NCBI GenBank assembly: GCA_902801485.1
Contig: CADCIP010000050.1
Coordinates: forward strand, 1 to 64,000
Direction: 5' to 3'
Length of the DNA: 64,000 nt
Origin: an uncultured Bacteroidales bacterium
Lineage (GTDB): Bacteria > Bacteroidota > Bacteroidia > Bacteroidales > Bacteroidaceae
A program made the position numbers and the translations under genes. This document shows positions 23,991-31,976 of this stretch, piece after piece (position 1 is the first letter of the stretch; each line of letters opens with the position of its first letter). The notes under the pieces were generated by a model. That model searched no databases. It was not told the DNA's origin and saw only the letters and a program-made list of their open reading frames with translations.

Positions 23991-24457
23991 TTAATAAAGG
24001 TATTCAAAATCATAGTCATTTCCCAATTCATGATACATGGTCTCAGTCTCTGACAACATGAGAGTGCTGAATGAGGTGACGAGGTCTCCTGTGGTCTTGC
24101 ATTCGTAATCTTGCAGCGTATTTTCAGAAGATATAATTCTAGAGGGAACGTTCTTGCTCAAAGCCCATAACTCGTCATGACTACTTAACCCAAGAGTTCT
24201 CATCTGGAAGTAAACCGAATTTCTAAAGGGATTCAGATTGGTAGAGTACTCTGCGGTATAGTTGTTTGACTCGACATGATCTTCTTCATCAGTTTTGACA
24301 ACTGATAAAGCAACTACGTTATCGCCATCCCATGTATATACGCTGTTGTCTCTGACGGATCAGGATTCACGGGGTTGTCACTGTTGTTACACGATGTAAA
24401 TACACTTGAGCCGCATATCAGGATGGCGGCGAGCATCCAATGGTGAATCTTTTTCAT
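23991..24457 (-). pseudogene. Frameshifted lipoprotein gene
   Basis: ATG 24457 opens MKKIHHWMLAAILICGSSVF, then TSCNNSDNPVNPDPS, a lipoprotein signal almost identical to that of the gene at 25969-27228. This frame ends within about 15 codons. Another frame continues directly from about 24350 to 23991: 'DNSVYTWDGDNVVALSVVKT', '...NPFRNSVYFQMRTLGLSSHD' and an acidic end 'YHELGNDYDFEYLY'. One frameshift near 24340-24370 explains the break. No family was recognised for the body. Confidence 0.65.
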
Positions 24458-24476
24458 AATATCAGCCTCTCTCCCC

Positions 24477-24520
24477 CGTCGGCCTCACCCCTAACCCCTC
24501 CCCCGTGAGGGAGGGGAACT
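24477..24520. repeat. REP-like palindrome, copy B
   Basis: CCTCACCCCTAACCCCTCC followed by CCCGTGAGGGAGGGG forms an imperfect GC-rich hairpin in a C-rich context. The downstream string CCAAGGTTCTGAGGACTTTG is shared with copy A. Confidence 0.65.
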
Positions 24521-24610
24521 TTAAGAGCTTGGGGGCCAAGGTTCTGAGGACTTTGTCTATTTGTTATTATTTATTTGTTTTCGGTTTTTGTTTACGGTAT
24601 TATTTTTGGG

Positions 24611-24641
24611 CAAAAATACGAATAAGTGAGAGAAAAACAAA
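24611..24641 (-). promoter_or_regulatory. Promoter of the frameshifted lipoprotein gene
   Basis: Minus strand: TTTG (24638-24641), 19-bp spacer with CTCTCACTTATTCG, TATTTTTG (24611-24618). It is nearly the same as the promoter at 19293-19323 although the genes served are unrelated. Confidence 0.7.
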
Positions 24642-24667
24642 ATTTAAGAACTTTGGCTAAAGCCAAT

Positions 24668-25921
24668 CTATTGATTCTGCGGTGTCAGAGTCCAGCTGTT
24701 TCCGTCTACTATTGATTTCAGATTCGGGAATGTGCTCTCGGGGGTGGCATTTTCTACGCCGTCGATGGTCACGCTCCCGCGTTCGCCGTAAGCGCCTGTT
24801 CCGATATAATCGGCTAGTGCCGAACCGCGATTGGCAGTGAGTGAGGTAATGCCCGATGTAATGGTGACGGGAATTCCATATGGATTCTCAGGAGCCGATC
24901 CGATGGCAGGAGCATCTTCTCCACCCGTAGCAACAATGGTGCCGCCTGTAATGGTGATGCTTTCGCATCTTGACCTATTACCATAGAATGTACCTATGCC
25001 AGGGCCGTAATCGTCGCAGGTGGCTCTGACATATCCACCCTTGATGGTAATAGCCTTACATGTGCTAAAATGCCCCGCACCGATACCAGGGCCGCAATTG
25101 ATGCCGTTGGCGATTACATGGGCCTCTTCGCCGATAGTGATATAGCCGCAATTGCCAAAAGTGCCTGCACCAATAGCTGCCGAATTGGGACCACCGGTGA
25201 CCTCTACCCTTGCCATACCACCAATGGTGATGTCGCCACATTCCGAGAGATCAGGGTAGAAACCTGTGCCAGAGCCAATGGCAGCTGCACTATAATGGGA
25301 TGAAATGTAGATTTCGGCCGTGCCCCCAATGGTGATGTCGCCGCAGTTGCTGGTATAACCGGCACCAATAGCGGCACACATGTTGCCAGCTTCTGCATAG
25401 ATTTTACCACCCAGAAATACCAGATTGCCACAATCCGCACCCGCTCTGACGCTGCCAATGGCAGGCGACAGGCAGTTGTAGTAACCATTGGGACCATTGC
25501 CACGGGCACTCAGAATGCCATTGCCCTGGAAGGTGAGTGTGTGGCCCTCGGGAACGAAGATGGCGGGATAGAAAGTATGGAAACCACTGATGCTGTTGGA
25601 GTCGCTAATTGTGATTGTGGCATCGCCCAGACAGGTAATACCAGCGAAATCCTTTTCATTATAGATAAACCATTCGTCGTTGATGTAGGCACCGTCGATA
25701 GTGATCCTAGCACCGTCGGCAACAGTGATTTGTACAGGGTTAGCCAGTTTGCCAGTCAGTATGTCGCCATCCTGGGCAGTGTAGTCTGCTGTCAGCGTGG
25801 CCAGATCCACTTTCTTAGTCGAAGGGTCATCCACAGGGTTGTCATCATTATTGCATGATGTGAACAAACTCAGGCCGCAAAAGAGGGCGGCGGCAAAGGC
25901 CCATGATAATACCTTTTTCAT
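24668..25921 (-). CDS. Beta-helix-like repeat lipoprotein 1
   Basis: A 417-residue lipoprotein: MKKVLSWAFAAALFCGLSLF, lipobox TSC/NNDDNP. After a conserved 'VDLATLTADYTAQDGDILTG' lead, the protein is built of degenerate 25-35 residue repeats of the form 'CGDITIGGTAEI....AAIGAG' (SAAAIGSGTGFYPDLSECGD; NSAAIGAGTFGNCGYITIGE; GPGIGAGHFSTCKAITIKGG). This suggests a right-handed beta-helix or solenoid on the cell surface. Such proteins are often annotated as carbohydrate-binding. The neighbouring gene at 25969-27228 is a close paralog. Both end 'GVENATPESTFP.L.S.V.GN.WTL'. Confidence 0.75.
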   Translation of the reverse strand: MKKVLSWAFAAALFCGLSLFTSCNNDDNPVDDPSTKKVDLATLTADYTAQDGDILTGKLANPVQITVADGARITIDGAYINDEWFIYNEKDFAGITCLGDATITISDSNSISGFHTFYPAIFVPEGHTLTFQGNGILSARGNGPNGYYNCLSPAIGSVRAGADCGNLVFLGGKIYAEAGNMCAAIGAGYTSNCGDITIGGTAEIYISSHYSAAAIGSGTGFYPDLSECGDITIGGMARVEVTGGPNSAAIGAGTFGNCGYITIGEEAHVIANGINCGPGIGAGHFSTCKAITIKGGYVRATCDDYGPGIGTFYGNRSRCESITITGGTIVATGGEDAPAIGSAPENPYGIPVTITSGITSLTANRGSALADYIGTGAYGERGSVTIDGVENATPESTFPNLKSIVDGNSWTLTPQNQ

Positions 25922-25968
25922 AATGATTGAGTTTTTAGGTTAATGATTCTATTTTGTTATTTCATTCG

Positions 25969-27228
25969 CTAAAAAGAAGGGAACTTCGATATCAGTGTCC
26001 AGGTGTTTCCTCCTACAGATGATTCCAGATAAGGGAATGTGCTTTCGGGTGTAGCATTCTCTACGCCGTCGATGGTCACGCCGCCGGGTGTGCTGTCAGC
26101 GCCTGCTCCGATATAATCGGCCGAATCTGAACCGCGTGTGGCAATGAGCGCCCTTATGGTCGACGTGATAGTGATGGGGAAGGTTTTAAGGTTCTCAGGA
26201 GCCCATCCGATGGCAGGAGCATCTTCTCCACCCGTAGCAACAATGGTGCCGCCCGTAATGGTGATGCTTTCGCAATAGGATCTATCAGAACAAAATGTGC
26301 CGATGCCAGGGGACCCATCGTCGCCAGTGGCTCTTACATATCCACCCTTGATGGTTATAGCCTTACACGTGCCATAATGCCCCGCACCGATACCAGGGCT
26401 GTAATCGATGCCGATGGCGTTGACACGGGCCTCTTCGCCGATGGTGATATTGCCGCATTTGCCAAATAATCCTGCACCAATAGCTGGCGAATTCTTACCG
26501 CCGACGGCTAAGACCTTTGCACTACCACCAATGGTGATGTCGCCACATGTAGAGTATCCCCAGCCAGCTGAGCCTGTGCCAATGGCTGCTGCCCCATTTT
26601 CGGAATGAGCCTCAATTTCGGCCGTGCCCCCAATGGTGATATCGCCGCAGTCGCTATAGTTGCTGGCACCAATAGCGGAAGAATCATAGCCACCATTTAC
26701 ATAGAATCTACCGCCCATAAATACCAGATTGCCACATTTCTCACCCGCTCTGACGCTGCCAATGGCAGCACACCAAGGTATGTAAATGTAGGGGTTTCCA
26801 CCACTGCCATGGGCACTCAGAATGCCATTGCCCTGGAAGGTGAGCGTGTGGCCCTCGGGTACGAAGATGGCGGGATAGTATTTATTGAAACCACAGATGC
26901 TGTTAGAGTCGTTAAGCGTGATGGTGGCATCGCCTAAGCAGGTAATACCGGCGTATTCCAATTCATTATATACTGTTCCTTTGTCGTTGATGTAGGCATC
27001 GACGATAGTGATGCTGGCACCATCAGCAACAGTGATTTTAACAGGGTTAGCCAGTTTGCCAGTCAGTATGTCGCCATCCTGGGCAGTGTAGTCTGCTGTC
27101 AGCGTGGCCAAATCCACCTTCTTAGTCGAAGGGTTATCCACAGGGTTGTCACTGTTGTTACACGATGTAAATACACTTGAGCCGCATATCAGGATGGCGG
27201 CGAGCATCCAATGCAGAAATTTTCTCAT
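25969..27228 (-). CDS. Beta-helix-like repeat lipoprotein 2, tandem paralog
   Basis: A 419-residue lipoprotein: MRKFLHWMLAAILICGSSVF, lipobox TSC/NNSDNP. The repeat architecture and long identical stretches are shared with the gene 47 bp downstream (for example 'LATLTADYTAQDGDILTGKL' and 'CKAITIKGGYVRAT'), while the central repeats differ, as expected after a tandem duplication followed by divergence of exposed loops. Its signal peptide instead matches the frameshifted lipoprotein at 23991-24457, so the signal-coding part has a separate history. Its own promoter lies upstream (27269-27299). Confidence 0.75.
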   Translation of the reverse strand: MRKFLHWMLAAILICGSSVFTSCNNSDNPVDNPSTKKVDLATLTADYTAQDGDILTGKLANPVKITVADGASITIVDAYINDKGTVYNELEYAGITCLGDATITLNDSNSICGFNKYYPAIFVPEGHTLTFQGNGILSAHGSGGNPYIYIPWCAAIGSVRAGEKCGNLVFMGGRFYVNGGYDSSAIGASNYSDCGDITIGGTAEIEAHSENGAAAIGTGSAGWGYSTCGDITIGGSAKVLAVGGKNSPAIGAGLFGKCGNITIGEEARVNAIGIDYSPGIGAGHYGTCKAITIKGGYVRATGDDGSPGIGTFCSDRSYCESITITGGTIVATGGEDAPAIGWAPENLKTFPITITSTIRALIATRGSDSADYIGAGADSTPGGVTIDGVENATPESTFPYLESSVGGNTWTLISKFPSF

Positions 27229-27268
27229 GATATTTATGTTTAATGGTTAAGTTTTCAATTTATGTTGG

Positions 27269-27299
27269 CAAAGATAGTGCAAAACGAGCAAAATACAAA
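27269..27299 (-). promoter_or_regulatory. Promoter of the tandem repeat-lipoprotein genes
   Basis: Minus strand: TTTG (27296-27299), 19 bp, TATCTTTG (27269-27276), about 40 bp before the start at 27228. The following leader (AACATAAATTGAAAA) is also found at 17068-17085. Confidence 0.7.
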
Positions 27300-27427
27300 A
27301 ATAAAATTGCTTTTATTTTTATTTCCGAGGTGCAGCCTATCTTCGAGACGAAGTCTCAAAGATATAAAAAAAATGAAAAATGAAAGAGTGAAAAAATGAA
27401 GATTTATGGAAAGTAGAGGAACTTTAT

Positions 27428-27567
27428 AATGTTTAGAGTTTAAAGTTTAGAGTTTAGAGTCAGTTTATTTAGTTTACGGTTTACAGTTTACGGTTTACGG
27501 TTTAGAATTTAAAAAGTTTAATAGTTTAAGAGTTTAAGAAGTTTAAGAGTTTAAGAAGTTTAAAGTT
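27428..27567. repeat. TTTAGAG/TTTACGG/TTTAAGA repeat block
   Basis: Head-to-tail degenerate copies of GTTTAGAGTTTA, then GTTTACGGTTTACAG, then GTTTAAGAAGTTTAAGAG, running right up to the start of the deleted P5 copy. No gene. Confidence 0.7.
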
Positions 27568-27708
27568 ATGAGTGAACCTAGAGGAATAAGGAATAATAAC
27601 CCGTTGAACATTAGACGCTCAAAGGATAAGTGGCAAGGACAAACAAACGCTAACGTTAACGATAACAACTCTTCCCTCAAGGGCTACGCCCTGGCAGTTG
27701 AACATTAA
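27568..27708 (+). pseudogene. Internally deleted copy of the P5-like gene
   Basis: A 46-residue frame, MSEPRGIRNNNPLNIRRSKD, then KWQGQTNANVNDNNSSLK joined directly to GYALAVEH. It equals the first and last parts of the 150-residue gene at 23296-23748 with the middle removed. In the long gene CTCAAGGG (23410-23417) and CTGAAGGG (23716-23723) flank the missing 306 bp (102 codons), so recombination at this short direct repeat gives exactly this product. The catalytic or structural core is gone, but the frame remains open. Confidence 0.75.
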
Positions 27709-27711
27709 CAG

Positions 27712-27747
27712 CCTCACCCCCGATCCCTCCCGTGGGTGAGGGGGTGA
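27712..27747. repeat. REP-like palindrome, copy C
   Basis: CCTCACCCCCGATCCCTCCC with GTGGGTGAGGGGGTG forms a GC-rich hairpin right after the deleted P5 copy. It is of the same class as copies B and D. Confidence 0.65.
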
Positions 27748-27856
27748 ATACTCTACGCCTATACTACGCGGGGTGTTACATAACCTATTAAGCTACTAAC
27801 CTACTAAGCTACATAACCTAAAAGATGAATAATAATCAAAAAAAAATGCGCTATTT

Positions 27857-27888
27857 CTTGGCAATTTGAAAGAAGTGTCGTACCTTTG
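27857..27888 (+). promoter_or_regulatory. Promoter of the Phe/Tyr operon
   Basis: A -7 box TACCTTTG (27881-27888) with a weak -33 box (CTTGG, 27857-27861) 19 bp upstream. The leader peptide starts 20 bp after the -7 box. Confidence 0.65.
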
Positions 27889-27907
27889 CCGCACAAAAGA
27901 TAAGAAA

Positions 27908-27973
27908 ATGGCACAGAACGGTAACTTTTATAACGGCTATTATTTTTACTTTTACTTTGGCAAACTGAAGTAG
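27908..27973 (+). CDS. Phe/Tyr-rich attenuator leader peptide
   Basis: A 21-codon frame, ATG 27908 to TAG 27971-27973. The core reads NFYNGYYFYFYFG: nine aromatic residues in thirteen, four Phe and five Tyr. It has the design of a leader peptide that senses charged tRNA-Phe and tRNA-Tyr. The stop codon overlaps the first strand of the antiterminator stem, so a ribosome that reaches it would mask that strand. It lies directly upstream of the operon for both amino acids. Confidence 0.85.
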   Translation: MAQNGNFYNGYYFYFYFGKLK

Positions 27974-28069
27974 AGCGGGCCGTCATGTGCTAATAATAAC
28001 GAAAACGATAACGATAACGAAAACAAGAAAACGATAAGGTCCCGCTCAAAACAGAGCGGGATTTTTTTT
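27973..28069 (+). promoter_or_regulatory. Transcription attenuator: competing antiterminator and terminator stems
   Basis: Terminator: TCCCGCTC (28040-28047) pairs with GAGCGGGA (28054-28061), followed by eight T. Antiterminator: GAGCGGG (27973-27979), overlapping the leader stop codon, can pair with the same CCCGCTC (28041-28047). If the ribosome stalls at Phe or Tyr codons the early stem forms and transcription continues; if it reaches the stop, the terminator forms. The 60-nt linker is an A-rich GATAAC/GAAAAC repeat without structure. Confidence 0.8.
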
Positions 28070-28080
28070 AAGGAAAAAAG

Positions 28081-28920
28081 ATGAGACGAATTGCAATACA
28101 AGGCATCAAAGGAAGTTTCCACGATATAGCTTCACACCGCTATTTTGAGGGCGAAGAACTGGAACTGATTTGCTGCGACACATTCGAACAGGTCTTCATG
28201 CACATGAAGCAGGAAAAGGATGTCATAGGCATGGTGGCAATAGAGAATACCATAGCAGGAAGTCTGCTGCATAACTACGAGTTACTGCGCGATAGTGGGA
28301 TGACCATAGTAGGTGAACACAAATTGCGCATCAGCCACAGTATTATGTGCCTGCCTGAAGACGAGTGGAAAGATATAACAGAAGTGAACTCGCACCCTGT
28401 GGCACTGATGCAATGCAGAAATTTCCTTTCAGAACATGACATGAAGATTGTGGAAGTAGCAGACACAGCTGGAGCTGCTGCCAATATCAGCAAGAAACAA
28501 CTGCATGGCCATGCTGCCATCTGCCACAAGGATGCTGCAAAGATTTATGGTATGAAAGTGTTGCAGGAAGGCATTGAAACAAACAAGCATAACTTTACCC
28601 GCTTCTTAGTGGTCTGCAATCCGGAGAAGGCGTACACACTACGCAAATTCGAGGAACTGAACAAAGCGAGCTTGGTCTTTACCCTACCCCACGAGGAAGG
28701 TAGCCTATCGGCCATCCTAAGTGTGCTGTCGTTCTACAAGCTCAACCTTACCAAGATTCAATCGCTCCCCATTATCGGTCAGGAATGGCAATATATGTTC
28801 TACATCGACCTCTCTTACAACGACTACACGCGTTACAAGCAGGCTATCAATGCCATCACACCTCTTACCAAGGAGTTAAAACTTTTAGGAGAATACAAAA
28901 ATGGAAGAGAAACAATTTAA
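28081..28920 (+). CDS. pheA: Prephenate dehydratase
   Basis: A 279-residue monofunctional enzyme making phenylpyruvate from prephenate. Visible are the N-terminus 'IAIQGIKGSFHDIASHRYF', the 'MVAIENTIAGSLLHNYELL' motif, 'EVADTAGAAANISKKQLHGH', the 'NFTRFLVV' signature with the catalytic Thr, and a C-terminal ACT domain ('SLVFTLPHEEGSLSAILSVL ... LTKIQSLPI') that normally gives feedback inhibition by Phe. The start follows the attenuator terminator by 12 bp. The end overlaps the aminotransferase by 20 bp, indicating coupled translation. Confidence 0.93.
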   Translation: MRRIAIQGIKGSFHDIASHRYFEGEELELICCDTFEQVFMHMKQEKDVIGMVAIENTIAGSLLHNYELLRDSGMTIVGEHKLRISHSIMCLPEDEWKDITEVNSHPVALMQCRNFLSEHDMKIVEVADTAGAAANISKKQLHGHAAICHKDAAKIYGMKVLQEGIETNKHNFTRFLVVCNPEKAYTLRKFEELNKASLVFTLPHEEGSLSAILSVLSFYKLNLTKIQSLPIIGQEWQYMFYIDLSYNDYTRYKQAINAITPLTKELKLLGEYKNGRETI

Positions 28921-30094
28921 CATACAGCCAGCTGACAGACTGGCAAGTGTACAGGAATACTACTTCAGCAGGAAGTTGAAGGAAGTGGCTCAGATGAACG
29001 CCCAAGGGCTGGACGTTATTTCATTAGGAATCGGCAGCCCTGATATGCCGCCTTCGCAGCAGACCATCGATACACTCTGCAAGGAAGCCCAGAACCCGAC
29101 GGCTCACGGCTACCAGCCCTATGTGGGAATACCTGAGATGCGACAGGGTATGGCCGACTTTTACCGACGCTGGTATGGAGTAGAGTTAAATCCTAACACA
29201 GAGATTCAACCTCTCATTGGCAGTAAGGAAGGGATTCTGCACGTTACTTTGGCTTTCGTGAATCCAGGCGACAAAGTGTTGGTGCCTAATCCCGGCTATC
29301 CCACATATACATCGCTCAGTAAGTTACTAGGAGCAGAAATCGTGAATTACAATCTGCAGGAGGACAACAACTGGCAGCCCGACTTCGACCAATTGGAGGA
29401 AATCGTAAATGGTAAATCGTCAAATGGTAAAATCCGTTTGATGTGGACCAACTATCCCAATATGCCCACAGGTGCCAGCGCTACAATTGAGCTGTTTGAA
29501 AAATTGGTTGACTTTGCCCGCCGACACAACATCGTAGTGGTGAACGACAATCCCTACAGCCTCATTCTGAACCAGCATCCCATCAGCCTGCTGCAAATAC
29601 CAGGTGCCAAAGAGTGTTGCATAGAATTCAATAGTATGAGCAAAAGCCAAAACATGCCAGGGTGGCGTGTGGGATGGATTTCTACCAATGCGCAGTTTAT
29701 CCAATGGATTCTGAAGGTGAAGAGCAATGTGGACAGCGGTATGTTCCGCCCCCTTCAGCTTGCAGCAGCCGAGGCACTGCACAATTCAGACGAATGGCAC
29801 GCCAACTATAATCGAGAGGTTTACGGAAAACGCCGAGCCATAGCAGAAGAGATTTTGAAGACATTGGGCTGTACCTTCGACCCCAAGCAAGTGGGCATGT
29901 TCCTGTGGGGGCGTATCCCAGACAGCTATGCCGATGTTGAAGAACTCACAGAACGTATCCTACATGAGGCACACGTATTCATCACACCGGGCTTTATCTT
30001 CGGGTCTAACGGCAAACGTTACATCCGCATTAGCCTCTGTGCCAAGGAGGAGAAGCTGCAAGAAGCACTTTTTAGAATAAAGACTCTAATATAA
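28901..30094 (+). CDS. PLP-dependent aminotransferase, probably aromatic
   Basis: A 397-residue class I aminotransferase. Motifs: 'LGIGSPDMPPSQQTIDTLC', 'PLIGSKEGILHVTLAFVNPG', 'MWTNYPNMPTGASA', 'VVNDNPYSLIL' and the PLP lysine in 'EFNSMSKSQNMPGWRVGW'; C-terminal 'GKRYIRISLCAKEEKL' with the carboxylate Arg. Sequence alone would allow an LL-DAP or alanine-type aminotransferase, but its position between prephenate dehydratase and DAHP synthase argues for transamination of phenylpyruvate and 4-hydroxyphenylpyruvate. The start lies within the pheA end. Confidence 0.88.
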   Translation: MEEKQFNIQPADRLASVQEYYFSRKLKEVAQMNAQGLDVISLGIGSPDMPPSQQTIDTLCKEAQNPTAHGYQPYVGIPEMRQGMADFYRRWYGVELNPNTEIQPLIGSKEGILHVTLAFVNPGDKVLVPNPGYPTYTSLSKLLGAEIVNYNLQEDNNWQPDFDQLEEIVNGKSSNGKIRLMWTNYPNMPTGASATIELFEKLVDFARRHNIVVVNDNPYSLILNQHPISLLQIPGAKECCIEFNSMSKSQNMPGWRVGWISTNAQFIQWILKVKSNVDSGMFRPLQLAAAEALHNSDEWHANYNREVYGKRRAIAEEILKTLGCTFDPKQVGMFLWGRIPDSYADVEELTERILHEAHVFITPGFIFGSNGKRYIRISLCAKEEKLQEALFRIKTLI

Positions 30095-30125
30095 CCCATA
30101 AGACCTATAAAAATCAAAAACAAAT

Positions 30126-31193
30126 ATGGAACTACAATTACAACCACTAAATTTGCCAAGCGACCAGGAACGCGCTTTCATCATAGCCGGTCCTTGCAGT
30201 GCAGAGACAGAAGAACAAGTAATGACCACCGCCAAGCAGTTGGCAGGCAAAGGATGCCACCTTTTCCGTGCTGGAGTATGGAAACCCCGTACTAAGCCAG
30301 GCGGCTTTGAGGGACACGGTGAGCCGGCTCTTGTTTGGATGGCCGAAGTAAAGAAGGAGACAGGTATGATGGTAGCTACCGAGGTGGCTACCCCCGAGCA
30401 CGTGGAGCTGGCACTGAAGTACGGCATCGATATCCTGTGGGTGGGAGCCCGCACAACTGCCAATCCCTTTGCGGTGCAAGCTTTAGCCGATGCGCTTCGC
30501 GGAACAGACGCGACAGTGTTGGTAAAGAATCCCGTAAATCCCGACCTGGAACTGTGGATTGGAGCACTGCAGCGCATAAACGGTGCCGGCATCCAAAAGT
30601 TAGGAGCCGTACATCGCGGTTTCAGCAGTTACGAAAAGAAACTGTACCGAAATGAACCCATGTGGCAGATTCCCATTGAGTTGAAACGTCGATTACCCGA
30701 ATTACCCATAGTATGCGACCCCAGCCATATCAGCGGAAGACGTGACTTGATAGCTCCGCTCTGCCAGCAAGCTATGGACCTGGGCTTCGACGGTCTTTTG
30801 GTGGAGAGTCATTGCGACCCCGACAAGGCTTGGAGCGATGCTTCGCAGCAGGTAACACCCGAGGTGCTGGACTTCATAGTTTCACGCCTTATCTTCCGCG
30901 ACACAACCGAACATACAGATACGCTAAAGGACCTTCGTAAGGAGATTGACGAAATTGACAACGACCTCATCGACTTGTTGGCCAAGCGCATGAGAGTTTG
31001 TCGCTGCATCGGTGAGTACAAAAAGGAAAACGGCATGACTATTGTTCAGACACGCCGTTATAGCGAAATTCTGGATAAGCGAGGTGCACAAGGCTCACTA
31101 CTCGGCATTGATACTGTGTGCATCAAGAATATCTTTGAGCACATCCACGAAGAGAGCGTTCGTCAGCAGATGGAGATTATAAACAGGCAGTAG
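30126..31193 (+). CDS. Bifunctional DAHP synthase/chorismate mutase
   Basis: A 355-residue fusion. Residues 1-255 are a KDO8P/DAHP synthase type I-beta barrel: 'RAFIIAGPCSAETEEQVMTT', 'FRAGVWKPRTKPGGFEG', 'LWVGARTTANPFAVQALADA', 'LVKNPVNPDLELWIGALQ' and 'VCDPSHISGRRDLIAPLCQQ'. Residues 265-355 are an AroQ chorismate mutase: 'LRKEIDEIDNDLIDLLAKRM' with 'GEYKK' and 'QTRRYSEIL'. The order DAHPS then CM is common in Bacteroidota. It supplies entry into the pathway and the step to prephenate. The gap to tyrA is 1 bp. Confidence 0.93.
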   Translation: MELQLQPLNLPSDQERAFIIAGPCSAETEEQVMTTAKQLAGKGCHLFRAGVWKPRTKPGGFEGHGEPALVWMAEVKKETGMMVATEVATPEHVELALKYGIDILWVGARTTANPFAVQALADALRGTDATVLVKNPVNPDLELWIGALQRINGAGIQKLGAVHRGFSSYEKKLYRNEPMWQIPIELKRRLPELPIVCDPSHISGRRDLIAPLCQQAMDLGFDGLLVESHCDPDKAWSDASQQVTPEVLDFIVSRLIFRDTTEHTDTLKDLRKEIDEIDNDLIDLLAKRMRVCRCIGEYKKENGMTIVQTRRYSEILDKRGAQGSLLGIDTVCIKNIFEHIHEESVRQQMEIINRQ

Positions 31194-31194
31194 A

Positions 31195-31968
31195 ATGAGA
31201 ATATTGATTTTAGGCGCAGGTAAGATGGGGTCGTTCTTTACAGACGTACTGAGCTTTGACCACGAATGCGCCGTTTACGAGATAGATGCCAAGCGAATGC
31301 GCTTCCTATACAATACGCAGCGCTTTACATCCATGCAGGAGATTGAAGACTTTAAGCCCGAGTTGGTCATCAATGCCGTAACGCTGAAATATACCATCGA
31401 TGTATTCAAGCAGGTACTCCCCCACTTGCCTAAGGACTGTATTATCAGCGATATCAGCAGTGTGAAAACGGGCTTTAAGGAGTACTACGACACAACCGGC
31501 TTCCGCTACGTCAGTACCCACCCCATGTTCGGCCCCACGTTTGCCAACCTGGGAGCGCTCAGCAGCGAGAATGCTATTGTCATTAATGAGGGTGACTACA
31601 TGGGGCGCATCTTCTTCCTGGACCTCTACCGCCGTCTGGGTCTGAATGTTCACGAATATAGCTTCGAGGAGCACGACGAGGCAATGGCCTACTCGCTTTC
31701 GGTTCCTTTCGTGAGCACTTTTGTCTTCAGCGCCGTTATGAAGCATCAGGATTCACCGGGAACCACCTTCAAACGTCACCTGAAGATTGCCCGTGGTGTG
31801 TTGTCGGAAGATGATACGTTGCTGCGCGAGATTCTTTTCAATCCCAAGACCAAATCACATGTAGAAGGCATCCGAGCAGAGCTGAAGGAACTCATTCAGA
31901 TTATTGACGACCGCGACGAAGAAGCACTCAACAATTATCTGGTGAAAATTCGCAAAAACATACAATAA
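31195..31968 (+). CDS. tyrA: Prephenate dehydrogenase
   Basis: A 257-residue enzyme with an NAD-binding start 'ILILGAGKMGSFFTDVLSFD', 'ISDISSVKTGFKEYYDTTGF' and 'VSTHPMFGPTFANLGAL' (substrate-binding His and Phe region), then a helical dimerisation domain 'HEYSFEEHDEAMAYSLSVPF'. It makes 4-hydroxyphenylpyruvate for tyrosine. No ACT domain is attached, so feedback may rely on the attenuator and on the first enzyme. It is the last gene of the operon. Confidence 0.92.
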   Translation: MRILILGAGKMGSFFTDVLSFDHECAVYEIDAKRMRFLYNTQRFTSMQEIEDFKPELVINAVTLKYTIDVFKQVLPHLPKDCIISDISSVKTGFKEYYDTTGFRYVSTHPMFGPTFANLGALSSENAIVINEGDYMGRIFFLDLYRRLGLNVHEYSFEEHDEAMAYSLSVPFVSTFVFSAVMKHQDSPGTTFKRHLKIARGVLSEDDTLLREILFNPKTKSHVEGIRAELKELIQIIDDRDEEALNNYLVKIRKNIQ

Positions 31969-31976
31969 ACAAAAAA

